Shown here piece by piece: positions 33,766 to 46,420 of a stretch of 64,000 nucleotides of DNA. How positions within the stretch are numbered: position 1 is the first letter of the stretch; every line of letters starts with the position of its first letter. This DNA is from Beaufortia kweichowensis (Eukaryota; Chordata; Actinopteri; Cypriniformes; Gastromyzontidae): the NCBI GenBank assembly GCA_019155185.1, contig CM032802.1:17788472-17852471 (forward strand). The letters are read 5' to 3'. Under the pieces are notes generated by a model that worked only from the letters and a program-made list of their open reading frames with translations, had not been told where the DNA came from and did no database searches. A program made the translations under genes and the position numbers.

Positions 33766-36700
33766 GACAAGAAACTTAATGACACAAACCAAATGTACAA
33801 TTAGAAAACAAATCTGATGAAACACTGTCAGATACTAAAGTGTTCTTATTCTTAAAAAAGTTGAATATTAAAGTTAAAATAATAGTATCTAACAATTAAA
33901 AAACAATACAGAAAAGCATGGATCAGAATAATTTCAGATTTATGTTCAATGATTGTAATTAGATGTGGTCTAAATAGTCTGAAAAAACCCTGACTAGAGT
34001 AAAGTGATATCACTCACAAGAGTGCAGCTGGAATGTTGTGTAATTCTATAATAACTGAATAAACTGATTCAATCTAATTGCTTTATTAAGCCATATATGA
34101 AAAAAAAAACAATATACATCTGGCCCACTTAACCTTGCCAAAAGCAGGAGCACAGGTGGACTGTAGTCCAGTACCAGCTTCACCAGTTACATTCTTCTGG
34201 TGGATCTCATGGAGTTCACGCTGGTTTAAGAAGGGTTCTTGTTATAAAACTAAAGTCACTACAGTTGCGCTCCCTATCCAGCCGAAACTCACAGCAATTA
34301 TCTGCCTCCATCTGAGCACCTAACAGCAGCTGGACATGCTGAGGTCACACACACACATTAACATGCTAACCCCTGATTAACCTATTTACAGCACACCATG
34401 CCTGAGGTCACGGCATGCAGTGAGATGAATAAAGAAGGCAGTTTTAATCCTGAAGGATCAAAGCATCATCTTTCCCCTTTGTAAGAAAATGAAAGTACTA
34501 GTTTTAAAATGAGTTTTTATATTAAAGTTGAGTTGGTTAAAAAGTTGCACAGCATATAAGCGAAATTGCTTTTTTCATGCGGTTTAGCTGGTGCATTCTT
34601 TTGCAAGCACGTGGCATTTTCTTAACATACATAATTTTATCAGGATGCAGAGTATAATCCTTTCTAATCCACTTTGATGACAGCCAAGTGTATATTTCGC
34701 CCATTAGATTTTGCACAAGTAATACTGTAATAGCTGCAGGTTGTATGGTGTCCTCAGGTCGATGTAACGGGTATTGAATTAAAGCAGTCGGAGATGCCGT
34801 GTAACTCTGTTATGAGTGTGTGTCCATGTATTTCCCAGAAATTAGATTATAACAGCGAGACTCAACCCAATCCTTCACATGCATGTGTCATAGAATGATC
34901 TGTTACGTAACAGAAAGCTCATTAAATAACAGGAATCACACCAAAAAATGAGTCTGTGAAGGATGTAAATACAGTCTGTTCAACATTAAATCGATCAATT
35001 CAAAAATCTATTCATTTGTTAATAAATCTGCTTGTTGCTGCGTCCCGGTCAGGCACTATTCAAACACTCAAATCACCTCAAAGATTGAAGATTTAATCCA
35101 GTTTTTTTCCAACTACTTTGAAAAGTGTAAATAAATATCGCTCAAATTTTAGCCAAGATCTGCTATCAAGATATTATCTTGCATAAGACCATACGGAGTC
35201 ATGCATTAGACCATAAGGCAATCAGAAGTCAATGTTGGTTTCATGATGACACTAACTGTTCACTTTAAAGCAAACTAAATGCATCATAGAGTCATAGTTC
35301 ATACATTACACGAATCTAAAGTCTACATTTTATGGGTTTTTATATATAACATTTATCTATCCACACTGACTGTACAAAATACTGCCTGTGCCCTTTCTGA
35401 GTTGAGTCAAGAGTCACTAATGTTGGTTGTTTTAGCTCTTCAGAAAGTCTTTGTAATTTCTGTAGCACTTGAATAGTCTATTACTGGAGCCCTTGAACCA
35501 CTTCTCCTGGTTATTAAAAAGACTCCTTTAGTTAAGTTTAGTCAAGTGAGACAGCGTCAAACTCTCTTAGTTTTCTTTTCTACTTCTTCTCTGTTGCTCT
35601 CCACACACATCCTGTTGAGTTTGAGAGTCTTAAACGCTGTTAAGCTCACACTTGACACAAACGGCCTCCCGTCCTTCACCTCACGCTTTGCTTTCCACCG
35701 ACTGTTTGAATACAGATCAGATCTGTGACCTTTTGGAGAGAGCAGAAGTATGTATAGCGTAATATGAAAGTCCTGCTTTCTGCTGTTAGCCCTGGGGACA
35801 TCGCTGACACTACATCTCTAAAACACTGTGTATTAATTGCCGAGTGGAGACAGCAGGTCCTTCCCCTCCTCTGTCTCATCCTGAAGGTCAATCCTGATCT
35901 CTCTCTCTCTATAGCAGAGGTCCTCTGAGTCGACTTTCAACAGAACTCACACATCACAAGCTTGTTTCTGTAGGGGAATCAAATATGAAATATATGTGAA
36001 ATGTTTGGTTTTATCTGGTATCTCAGCCAAAACAGCTAAAAAAGTTTTTTTGTGGAGCTATAAACTATTGTCTACACAGGCAACATTTAAAATCAAATGG
36101 ATTTGCAAATGCAGACAGGCTTGAAGTGCTCTAAACAAATCAACATAATGTGCACAACACATAGTAATAATGCTTCTCGTGTAAAGCACATAAAAGAATC
36201 ATGTGACATCATTTGACAGAATTTTTACATTTACGCTTTATATTTATTCATTTAGCAGACACTTGCAGACAAAGCGTTAATTTTATTCTGATAATTTAGA
36301 TATTATGCTTTAACTTTGGTTATTGCTGTCTGTGTTTTGATGACATTCATGAAATACAGAAAAGGCTTGTCGTCTTTGTTTGAGAGAGATAATCATATTA
36401 TATCACATTTATACTTACATTTTATGATGCATGTCTTTTACACAAACTGCTGAATGATAATTTTTTAATGCTTTAAATTGAATTAAATCTCTCTTTCAGT
36501 TTCATAGCTCTACTCTACCAGGCGTGCAATAACACTTCTTTACAGATGTGACTGTGAGTTGGTTAGCTGTAGTTAATGGTTTGGGTATAATAGTTTATTG
36601 GTGATTGTACTGGTGCCTATTGGTGATGAGATTTAAAAAGCTTTATGTGGATTAAGACAACTGGAACTGAAATCATCACGTGACTTTGACGTGCTGGCAT

Positions 36701-38364
36701 GTCTATATGACCACTGACAGTATTTTACTCATAGGCCTATTTAAAAAAATATTTTAGATATTTCATATGATATTTGTTAAGTAACAATAGTCACAATGGT
36801 GGATACATTTTGTGCCCCTGGTGGATAAAAATAATCAGCATAATAGGATGAGGGGGAGAAATTCCCCGCAGTCACACCCTGGTTAGCATGATGCTAAGCT
36901 AATGACGCAACAGATTATGGCAGTTTTGTGATCCAAAGTCTAAAACACAGGGCACAGACAGGAAACGAAAGAAACACTGCAGTATACATTAGAAGTTAGA
37001 TAAAATTATAAATTAGAAAAGTTGTCACATCACAAACTTTAATTACTTCTTAGCACAGGTGAAGCTTTGTGCCATGTGGCTCTTCATCAGTCTGAACTAT
37101 GGTCTGCCAGTGTTCTTCTTTTTTGTTATAGATTTGTTTTGTGGTTAAGCACCCTTGCTAATGCACCTTTTGTTTAATTTTTTTTTATAAATCCAGAATA
37201 ACATGACACAGATAGATGGACAGGACTGCAGCTAGATTAGAACAAAACTACAATATGTCAGACACAAAAGGCAGACATATATATATAACATTATCCCCAG
37301 AGATGGGAGAATGTCCTGAGGTTGTGTGGGAGAGAGGGACAGAGGGTTGACAGCATCATGGTCCAGGGTGGAGTCGGAGGTAAAAGTGAATAACCCCTGT
37401 GGCAGATCTGATTGAGGTGGAGACTGACGGGGATGGATTCTGTGGTGTATCAGAGAGCACAGATAACTCAGGGACAACAGCCACTGTAGCACAGGGAGCG
37501 CAGGGGGTGACCTCTAAAACCGTAACAGGTTGCATTAGGGGTTTAGCTGCAACAGCCTACAGCAATAGTGCTTGGGTCCATTGGGACAGACACTTCTGGG
37601 ATGAATCAATCCAAAAGACAGGAATGCCTCTATACCCAAACAACACTCATTTATAAAACCCAGCTAATGAATAGAGCTCCACTACTGACATCATTTGCTG
37701 GATATTTGTTGAAAGTTTCAATTCGTTATTTGCAATAACACAGAAATGATTGAAATGCACAAATCTTGCAACCTAGACGGAAAAATTCAGTTGTTTAGAA
37801 AGTCTTTAAGTTTCATTTTGACCTGTTTCTTCAGAGCCAAGGTGAAACACATAAAGAGAGCAGTAATTTACTCTCACATCAGAGGAGATGCTAAAGGCCA
37901 GCGGTACACTACACCATGAGTCTTGGCAGGTCTCTTTCACGCGCTTAGCCAATAAAATACATGACCTTGACATGAGACAGATTTAAAAGTCACGTTTTTT
38001 TACCCGCACACACAAACATACATACACAATCAACCCACCCGTGAGCTGATCATTTTTATAGGTGATCCGTCCAGGTATACTCAGATGTATCAGCAGTGTA
38101 AAGTTCTTTCTCATCACATGACTCACACATCACAACGCTCTACATATAACTCAGCAGTGGATTATAAAACACTGGTGCCAACACACAGCAGAACTGTCTT
38201 CTACAGAAAATGTAAAACCTGAGTTTAGTTTTAAAGTCTGACAGTGGAAATATGCTGTACTTTTTCCCCAGGCTGGACAAAGACCTTTAGAAGATCGTCA
38301 ACACATCTATCAAACTCAACTGAAGCGTCATAATGAATGCCATAAAGAGGACAACACCAGCTGC
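33766..38364. other. Intergenic, mostly unrecognised
   Basis: No gene is supported. Short open frames such as the 85-codon one at 37399-37656 have no splice or family support. A small SINE/L2-tail remnant (tttattcatttagcagacac) is at about 36240-36262. Confidence 0.45.
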
Positions 38365-39119
38365 TCAATAATATTTGATAAAAAAATGTATAGCTGGAGC
38401 TTTAAAACAGCATCTCAAAATCCCGTATCTCCTCGTGACAACTTTGGTTTGGTGACGTCCAGAGAGGTTTCTGTTCTCAATGGCTTGTGTGAAAGGGGAG
38501 CACGCTGAATCCCACTTCTCGTCTTTGCCCAATAACATGCCCCATTGCCCCTGTGTCACTGCAAAATAGCCCTCCAAAAACATCTCAGGAAATTGTCTAG
38601 CCTCTGTCATTGGCTGACAGGCCCATCCATCACATGGGCAGTCAAGGGCATTGGACGTGCCCACGGTCCATTTAGCCCTTCTTACATGACAACGACTTAA
38701 AATAGAGACGAAATTACAAATGATAAATTCTCTAAACATTCAGATTCATGTTTTCTCATCTACCTGAAGCAAGAATAGTGTCTTTGTTCCCCTGAGCCGT
38801 GTTGCTCGTCTCTTCATTAGGTCTTTGTAAAAGCTCCTCTGAGGGAACATTATTGGACGGAGAATTATGGTGATGCATTACGGGTTATCGGCCTCCATCA
38901 GTTAAACAGGTGCATTTGGGATTGTTAATCGTCGTTTCGGGAGGCTTCTGCGGGGGCAGTTCCAGCCGCATCACTTGTGATTTGGGATTAATTTCAGTCA
39001 ATAATATCTGTAAACGTTCCTGGATAAAGATGCTTTTATGGACTCTCGCTGTTCCTGTGTTCGAGCTCCACTGAAGCTGTATTTTGAAGCTGTCACAAAT
39101 GAAAACACATAATGACAGC

Positions 39120-39122
<3 letters not shown>

Positions 39123-39208
<86 letters not shown>
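39123..39208. repeat. (GA)n microsatellite, about 86 bp
   Basis: Uninterrupted GA dinucleotide run. Open frames through it encode only Arg-Glu or Leu-Ser alternation and are artefacts. Confidence 0.98.
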
Positions 39209-39212
<4 letters not shown>

Positions 39213-39811
39213 CAACAAAAGGACTTTCTTATTTTCTTGGATATTGGAGACCAGACCTTTTCATCTGTTTCTGGGTCAAGGATTGTTGCCAATTTTGAAA
39301 TACAAAAATTCAAACATTAAGAATGTTGTGTACATGGAAATTCATAATAAAATGTTACATTAGGTGTTTTTAGTGTTTAGTGTTTTTTCATCTAAATGAA
39401 TTGGCCGTAGCCTTAAAAAATGTCATGTGACGTGACCGTGCATTTACTTGTTAACATGTTAACTGTCACCATTCCTCAGGAGAAACACCTTTTTTATTTC
39501 CTTATTCACTTTAATATTTCATAGTTTCATTTGAATCTAATCATGACAAACTATACATTGATGGATAGGTAGAACGTATAAAATATTTAACAAATGTTCA
39601 TAACAATAAACATAAACAAAAAAAATTATAGAAAGGTAAATGTTACTGTAATTTATAAAAGTATCTAAGATTTTATTTTAAAAGACTTATAAAAAACATA
39701 AAAAATATCTAATATCTAAAAATTAAACAAATGTAGTTCAGATGTTTCGTGTGTATAATCAATTTCTGTTGTGACAGTTTTCAGGTTAAAATTAACTGAT
39801 TTCCTTAACAA

Positions 39812-39990
39812 GTTCCCTTTCAAGGGAACTCAACGCTAAGGCCAGCGTAATGAGCTATAGAACGATTTTTGCATGACCGCGTCTGAAGCTGCGTGTGCAA
39901 GATTGCCGAATGGCTAGACTGAACGTCAAGGGCGGGTGACGTCAGGACCAGGAAGCTATAAAAGGCGAACGGAGCGCACACATTCAGCTT
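39812..39990 (+). repeat. DIRS left inverted terminal repeat
   Basis: Begins gttccctttcaagggaactc and includes cgaatggctagactgaacgt, caagggcgggtgacgtcagg, accaggaagctataaaaggc. The reverse complement appears at about 46690-46860. The tataaaag box at about 39957 and the start of gag 0.1 kb later suggest it holds the promoter. Confidence 0.88.
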
Positions 39991-40095
39991 CTGTGCCTTT
40001 AGCTGCGCGTGTGTGTGTTTGGTGAATGTTTAGGGCGCTCGAAAACGCCATTAACTGAGTGTGTGTTGAGAGAGAGAAAGAAAATATATATAATA

Positions 40096-40931
40096 ATGTC
40101 TTTCAAACCGTGTGTTCCCCCATGTGCTCGCTTTATAACGAGTGGGGATTCTCACGAGTTTTGTGTTGTTTGTTTGGGGGTGGATCATGCCCGGTCGGCG
40201 CTTAGAGAGCCGCTTGACTGTGTGCATTGTGAAGCTCTCCGGCTCACCGGCTGGCATGTGCAAATAAACATGCCCAGCCTGGCGGTTCTCATGGCGGTGC
40301 CGGTCCTGCCGAGGCAGGGCGGCGGCTTCCGTCATGGGGATCGCAGATGGACTTAGCCGATGTGATGGAGACGGGCCCGGCCCTTTCTCCTCCCCTCTCC
40401 GCTTCGTCCTCTCTCCATCTCGGTCAACATGCCCGTGCTGCGGTTCCTGTTGCCAGTGGAGGGAGTCCACACTTTCTGCTGTCTTCCTCTGAGGAGGGAG
40501 ATTTGCAGAGTGTGGACACGGGGGAAAGTGAGTGTCCCCCTATGTATGAAGAGCTGGTTGAGGTGGTAACGCGGGCAGTCGCCCAGCTCAAGCTCGACTG
40601 GCCCGCTGAAGCTGAAAGCTCTCGCCAGCCTAGCAAACTGGATGAGCGCTTTCTTAAGCCTAAAACGCCACCTCACCGCCGGGGCTTACCATTCTTTCCC
40701 GACCTGCATAATGAGTTATCAGGTTCGTGGAATAGACCTTACTCGGCCCATGTTCACAGTCCCCGTACGTTAGTTTATTCCAACATTGCGGGGGCATCGG
40801 AGCACGGGTATGACGCGATGCCAGCGGTGGAGCAGACGCTTGCGGGCTATCTGTCCCCGGTTTCGGCATCGTCGCTCAAAGCCCCGGTTCTCCCATCAAA
40901 GCCTTGCAGGACTACCTCGGCTTTGGTGGGG
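40096..40931 (+). pseudogene. DIRS gag, first part
   Basis: The frame from ATG 40096 reads MSFKPCVPPCARFITSGDSH, EFCVVCLGVDHARSALREPL, DCVHCEALRL. This cysteine-rich start is typical of fish DIRS gag and probably binds zinc. A frameshift near 40340 moves to the frame carrying YEELVEVVTRAVAQLKLDWP, LDERFLKPKTPPHRRGLPFF and AVEQTLAGYLSPVSASSLKA. It ends TTSALVG at the LTR insertion (40932) and resumes at 42840. Confidence 0.8.
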
Positions 40932-41022
40932 TGTAGTGAGCCTCACACGGGGCACCAATTATGTAGTGATCCTCACACGGGGCACCAATTATGTAGTGAT
41001 CCTCACACGGGGCACCAATTAA
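40932..41022. repeat. 30-bp tandem repeat at the LTR start
   Basis: Three consecutive units, two reading tgtagtgatcctcacacggg followed by gcaccaatta, with the first unit differing at one position (gagcc for gatcc). Each unit repeats the terminal TGTAGTGA, so the element end itself is multiplied. Confidence 0.9.
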
Positions 41023-41079
41023 TAGTACGCCTCACACAGGACACTAGAGGTGTTAGTGAGACTTGACCCCACGTCACTT

Positions 41080-41084
<5 letters not shown>

Positions 41085-41124
<40 letters not shown>
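41085..41124. repeat. (GT)n microsatellite
   Basis: Simple GT run inside the candidate LTR. Confidence 0.95.
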
Positions 41125-41125
<1 letters not shown>

Positions 41126-41875
41126 AGATGACCTCTCCCTCCTTTTAACTCGGGGCACCAGCTGAGGAATTCCACCTCAACATTTGTTGGAATAAATCCA
41201 ACATAAATCATAAATAATATGATAAGAAAAATTATGTAAAGTGGAGGGAGTAAATCACCTGGGGTATCTGAAGGATTTAGTGAGATTCGTGCTAACTTGT
41301 AGAGCCTTTTACTGTATTATCAACACAAGGAAGACACAATTGTAGTAAAAGAGGATTTATTTACAAAAGACATACAAGAATAACTAGCACACTACTAAAT
41401 GATACTAAAGAGCTAAAGGATAGTAAGGTTGAGTGTAAAGAATGAAAAGAATGCAGGTAACTAAGGTATAAACTGAAATGAACTGAAAGAGTACACTAAT
41501 GCCAAGGTCTCTAGAAAGAGGTTTGGTAAGTGATATTTACGTTCACGTGAGCAGTCGATGGTGGCGACGTCTTCCACTGGTGAGCCTGGGCCTTGTTGCA
41601 GTGGTGAAGGAGTCTGAATCCGTTCAACAGCCTTGAACACGAAGCGCTGTGGGATGCTAATCTCCTGGAGCACCAAAAGGGTCCTGGCGATCTGGAACAC
41701 GCAGATGAGGCCCTGAAGCTGGTGTGGAAGGTCCTTGACGATCTGGAACACGCAGATGAAGGTACCTGGAAGTAAGGTTGCCCTCCTGGGCTTAACCTTG
41801 TTATAGACGTTTGTGATTGCCTTTCTGGACAGCAGACTCTGAGCGTGGTTTCTCTATTTCAGTCCTTGCGGGGAG

Positions 41876-42147
41876 ACTCAGAACTGGGTGATCTGTTATG
41901 CTTCCTAGCACAACAGCCAGAAAACTCAGAACGGGTGATCTGTTATGCTTCCTTCCCGGAAACTCAGAAAGGGTGATCTGTTATGCTTCCTAGCATCCAG
42001 GCCAGAAACTCAGAACGGGTGTTGCTGTTATGCTTCCCAGCACACAGCCTGGAAACTCAGAACGGGTGATCTGTTATGCTTCCTTCCCGGGAACTCAGAA
42101 CGGTTGATCTGTTATGCTTCCCAGCACACAGCCTGGAAACTCAGAAC
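41876..42147. repeat. Minisatellite, about 35-50 bp unit
   Basis: Seven imperfect units, most containing actcagaacgggtgatctgt followed by tatgcttcc, separated by variable linkers of two kinds (ttcccgg and agcacacagcctgg), which suggests a higher-order pattern of two alternating units. Confidence 0.85.
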
Positions 42148-42839
42148 CAAGAATTTGTGTTGAAAGGGTACTTTTATCCCCTTTCAGATAAGGAGGAGAT
42201 TGCATTTTGGCGCTTGTCCGTTGCAGGGCTGTGATTGGCTGTTGATGTCAGAGAGGGCTCACTCATCCTTTCAGCTTGTAGAAGTGAATGCGTTTGCATA
42301 GAGTAAAGCACAGCATTAAAACTGTGTCTTCACTGTTTTACCTATGGAATTATTACTTCCCAAACCACTTTCAAAATACCTTTGGCTTTGTCCTGAATAC
42401 AAAGAGTATAAACATGACAAAAATATATTAAACTATCATGCATTCATTCATCCATATGTGAATAGCATTTGTAAAACTTCCGTATTTAACACAAATGACT
42501 ATTACAAAGTATGTTCTCAGAGAGTACAGAATGAATATGTGATATGTCCAATATGTTTGTGTCCATTTTTATAAATTAAGGAATGTAGAGATGTGTCCTT
42601 TGTTTATGCCAAAGCTGCCGCATGGCCGGTTAATTACCCTGAGGAGTTTTATGGCCAGGCTGGCCTGGATCTTTGGGTGAGGGTTTTAGTTTGATGATAA
42701 GGCTGCCCTATAGAGGGTGTCTGGCAGTTTCTCTGGTAGCCTTATCTGATGACACTGGTCCTTAGTTTACATTAAAGAGGGACCCTGCTTGTAAAGTTGG
42801 GACCTGAAATGCCTTCTGGAGTGCTGTTCACTACAGGGG

Positions 42840-43375
42840 AAAGCTTATTCCGCAGCAGGTCAGGCTGGGGCATGCCTTCACACGATCTCCATGCTCCAGG
42901 CCTATCAGGCTGACCTGCTGCGGGAGCTCGATGAAGGCGAGGGTGTGGACCAGGACGCAGTTCGAGAGCTGCGCCGGGCCACTGATGTGTCTCTCCGTGC
43001 CATCCGGGAAACGGCCAAGGCAGTGGGCAGATCTATGTCTGCCTTGGTGGCTACCGGAGAGGCACCTGCTGGTTAAGCCTCCTCTGGCATCAAAGCAGCC
43101 GATAAGACCTTGCTGCTTGATGCCCCGCTGTCCCCCGGGGGCCTGTTCGGCGATGTGGTCAACTCCGTCGTCGACAGGTTCCGGGAAGCGAAGAGCCAGG
43201 CTGCGGCTTTTTCGCAGTTTATCCCTCGCCGTCATTGGGGTGCTGAGGCTGCTGGGCGGGAGCAGCCCCAGCCCTCCACCTCTGCTTACCGAGGTAGGCA
43301 GAAGGAGAGTGTTTCCTCCCGAGCCCCACCACAGCGTCAGCCAGCGTCATACCAGCCCCAAGGGTAAATCGCTGG
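42840..43375 (+). pseudogene. DIRS gag, second part
   Basis: Continues with AYSAAGQAGACLHTISMLQA, YQADLLRELDEGEGVDQDAV, RELRRATDVSLRAIRETAKA. A TAA stop follows near 43075; after that the frame with LLLDAPLSPGGLFGDVVNSV, VDRFREAKSQAAAFSQF and a Ser/Pro/Gln-rich tail is open to about 43367. The helical segment corresponds to the DIRS capsid-like core. Confidence 0.8.
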
Positions 43376-43439
43376 CTCCTCCAGCGATTTACCTGGCAGC
43401 GTACAAACCTCTGCCAAACGCAAAAAATCTTCAACTTCA

Positions 43440-44800
43440 GACCAGTCCCGAGGGGCTGGTTCCTCTTGTGAACTTCCTGGCAGGGTGGAAACTTCTGCCA
43501 AACATTTCACATTGGGTTCTACGCATAGTAGAATTCGGGTACACGATTCAGTTCGGGCACAGCCCGCCTGCGTTCCAAGGGGTGGTGTCCACCACGGTGG
43601 GTCCCCACCAAGCTCTGGTCATGGAACACGAAGTACAGACTCTCCTGGTAGAAGCGGGCTTCTACAGTCGCTACTTCATAGTTCCCAAAAAGGATGGAGG
43701 CTTGCGGCCTATTCTAGATCTGCGCACCCTGAATCTTTCAGTAAAGAAGCTGAAGTTCAAGATGCTTACACTCAGACAGATTGTGTCTCAAATCCGTTCT
43801 GGCGGACTGGTTTGTCAAGCAATAGACATGAAAGACGATACTTCCATGTCTCCATCCCACCGAAGCACAGGAAGTTCCTGAGGTTCGCTGGCGGGCGTGA
43901 GCGCACCAATATCGGGTTCTCCCCTTCGGTCTAGCCCTGTCACACTCGCGACCTTTACCAAATGTAGATGCTGCCCTGTCGCCGCTATGCGATTACAGGG
44001 CATTCGAATATTGAACTACATAGACGATTGGCTTATTCTGGCAGAGTCAGAAGCCTTAGCGGTCCAACATCGAGATGTTGTTCCGGCCACATGAAGGAGT
44101 TAGTTACGGGCTGAACGCCAAGAAGAGTTCACTTTCTCCAGTTCAGAGAATAACTTTCCTAGGCGTAGAATGGGACTCGAGGGTCAGGTCTGCCCGCCTT
44201 TACATGCGCGCATTCAAAACCATTCAGGCAGCCGCCAAGGGGCTCAAATTGCATCAACGAGTCACAGTCCTGCACTGGCAGCACATACTCAGTCTCATGG
44301 CAGCGCAGCCAGCGCCATACCTCTGGGCCTGCTACATGAGACCTCTCCAATGGTGGCTTAAATCCGCTAGGTTTTCCCCGAGGGGAACCCTTCCCGCATC
44401 ATTCAGGTCACCCACAGGTGTCTGAGGGTACTAGTGGTGTAGGGCAAACCTGGGTTTCTCTCCCAGGGCCCGACATTGGGGTCAATATGTCGTCGCTGTA
44501 ACGCTTTATGACAGTCCTGTATCCCCGTCAGGCTGGGGCGCGGTAATGGAAGACCGCTGCTTCAGAGGTCTATGGAGGGGCCGCCAGCTCGAATGGCACA
44601 TAAATTGCCTAGAGTTGATGGCGGTATGGCTTGCATTGAGGCAGTTCTGGGGCTGGATGCTCTCGTACATCCGTGGCCGAGGCTACGCTTGTACGCTTTT
44701 CCCCCGATCGCTCTGCTCCCGGGAGTCCTGGAACGGGTGCGCCAGCACAGGATTCGCCTGTTACTGGTGGCACCTTCGCTACCGCCCGAAGGTTTGGTTC
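43440..44800 (+). pseudogene. DIRS reverse transcriptase and RNase H remnants
   Basis: RT reads FQGVVSTTVGP, FIVPKKDGGLRPILDLR, LNLSVKKLKFKMLT and AIDMKDD. After a frameshift it reads YFHVSIPPKHRKFLRFAGG, then the catalytic NYIDDWLILAESEA (44013-44055) and FLGVEWDSRVRSARLYM. RNase H follows with SGWGAVMEDRCFRGLWRGRQ and LEWHINCLELMAVWLALRQF (about 44529-44650). The YIDD catalytic pair is intact although the frame is broken at least four times. Confidence 0.85.
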
Positions 44801-45891
44801 TCGACCTGATAGCATGCTCCTCGACGGCACCCCCGCTGAGGCTGCCGCTCAGGAAAGACCTTCTGTCTCAGGAGCAAGGCACTGTCCTGCACCCTTGCCC
44901 AGAGATGTGGAAACTGTGGGTCTGGCCCCTAAGCTTCGTCGGCTCGGGTCTCTCGACCGAGGTTGTAGCAACCATCTTGCAATCCAGGGCTCCCTCCACG
45001 CAGCGAAGCTGTACTTTGAAATGGGAAGTCTTCTTCCCTGGTGTTCAGATCGACGCCAAGATCCAGTTAACTGCCCGATTAGCGTGGTTCTGGAATTTTG
45101 CAAGATCGCTTTTTCTTCGGGCTTATGCCCTCTACTGGTCAAGGTCTGGCGCGGCTGCTCTATCTGCCTTTCATAGCCTTGTCCCACGGCCAGTCTGTGG
45201 GTCGAGACCCGGGCTGGTTATCACCTTCTTCGCGGGCACTAGGGAGGCTGAGGCGGTCATTCTACGTGCCAGAGTCCCCACGCGGGATCTGGCGGTGGTA
45301 CTTCAAGGGTTGTCGGTGGCACCGCTCAACCCATTGAGGCCGTCTCGGTCAAATTTCTGACCCTCAAGACCGTGTTCTTGCTGGCAGTATCTTCCTGAAA
45401 GAGAGTTGGTGATCTCCAAGCCCCCTCTCAGTCCCTCCTTCTTGCCTGGCTTTGGTTAAGGCTTTCTGTACCCTAAAGTGGGTTATGTACTGAAAGTATT
45501 CCACCAATGTGCCGAGGCACATTACGTTCTGTAGGCCTTCTGTCCTCCTCCTTCCAGGATTCTGGACCAGGAGAAAGCTAATTCTTCGTGTCCAGTGCGC
45601 AGCACTGGACGCCATTACGTTCACAGAACTGCTCCCTTGAGAAAGTCTGAGCAGTTGTTTGTATGTTTTGGTCCTCCCAGCACTGGGGTGCCGGCGACCA
45701 AACAATCTCTTAGCAGGTGGATAGTCGAGGCTATCTCACTGGCTTACGGAGCCTCTGGACAGCAGTCTCCACTGTCTGTCAAAGCTCACTCAACTAGGGG
45801 TATGGCGGCCTCTAAGGCCTTACGGTCTGGGCTACGCCGAAGATGTGTGATAACGCGCCGGCTGGTCCCTCGGCCACCACGCTCTAGATAG
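44800..45891 (+). pseudogene. DIRS tyrosine recombinase remnants
   Basis: The N-terminal SAM-like part reads GLSTEVVATILQSRAPSTQR then LKWEVFFPGVQIDA (about 44945-45060). The C-terminal catalytic part near 45595-45891 contains SVKAHSTRGMAASKALRSGL, the H-x-x-R box of the recombinase. The final nucleophile Tyr is not convincingly identifiable because the frame shifts. The enzyme would integrate the circular DNA intermediate. Confidence 0.7.
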
Positions 45892-45929
45892 CGTTTTTAT
45901 GACTTGGACCTGGCTTCCACGCCAGGTGA

Positions 45930-46420
45930 CCATGTTCTGCAGCCCTGAGGGGCTTGTTTTCTACGAATGACAGCCAGGAAATCTCGCTGGGTATTCTATT
46001 TATCTGACTTGCGGCAAGTAGGGTCTTGTCTCTCGTCCTCTTTGGGGCCTGGCTCGAGGGCCAGGACCCCGTGACAGGGGTTCCCATGCACCTCGGCCCT
46101 GAGGGGTCGACTTGTACTTGGACACCGGCCAGCTGAGTCTCGCCGTCTGTTTCCAGCTTTGCGGTTCTGGCTCGAGAGCCAGCTACCTGCACTTGGGTTT
46201 CTGCTCTTTTGCACTTTCCCCGGGGGCCCGGTGGGACCCTGGTGACTTCCATCGCTGTGGGTGAGCCCATGCGTTTTGGCTTATTTTATTACCGCCAGTG
46301 AATCTCGCCGTATTCCTGTATGTTCTTGTATCAGGACTGAGGTCCTGCATATTTTGCCCTTAGGGGCTTCTCGAGTAGTTATAAACGGCCAGGAAATCTC
46401 TGCACCGCCTCACTCCCTTT
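45930..46420 (+). repeat. Degenerate repeats in the DIRS 3' noncoding region
   Basis: Three imperfect copies of gccctgaggggcttg...gccaggaaatctcgc start near 45944, 46099 and 46357, with tggctcgagggccagg-type palindromes between them. Non-coding. Confidence 0.55.

Larger units (their letters stand above)
40932..42835 (+). mobile_element. Candidate solo LTR (1.9 kb) inside DIRS gag
   Basis: The block starts TGTAGTGA and ends TCACTACA, an 8-bp perfect inverted terminus. It is flanked by GGGG at 40928-40931 and 42836-42839. Removing it joins gag TTSALVG directly to AYSAAGQAGA, as in intact DIRS elements. Inside are a 30-bp repeat of its own start, a GT microsatellite, a long non-coding stretch and a minisatellite at 41876-42147. 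No coding region was found. A solo LTR is the best reading; length and termini suggest kinship with the candidate at 8056-9559. Strand is by convention. Confidence 0.65.

Noticed and set aside
37399..37656. 85-codon frame resembling a protein
   Set aside because: No start context, splice sites or family recognised; overlaps another unsupported frame on the opposite strand.
38365..38739. 124-codon minus-strand frame
   Set aside because: Long for noncoding DNA, but no motif, no splice support and AT-rich flanks; could be chance or an old repeat.
38885..39363. Open frames on both strands through the GA tract
   Set aside because: They encode only Arg-Glu or Leu-Ser alternation produced by the microsatellite; no gene support.
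40932..42835. CACTA (EnSpm) DNA transposon
   Set aside because: The termini read TGTAG...CTACA outward, the reverse of CACTA elements, and the duplication is 4 bp rather than 3.
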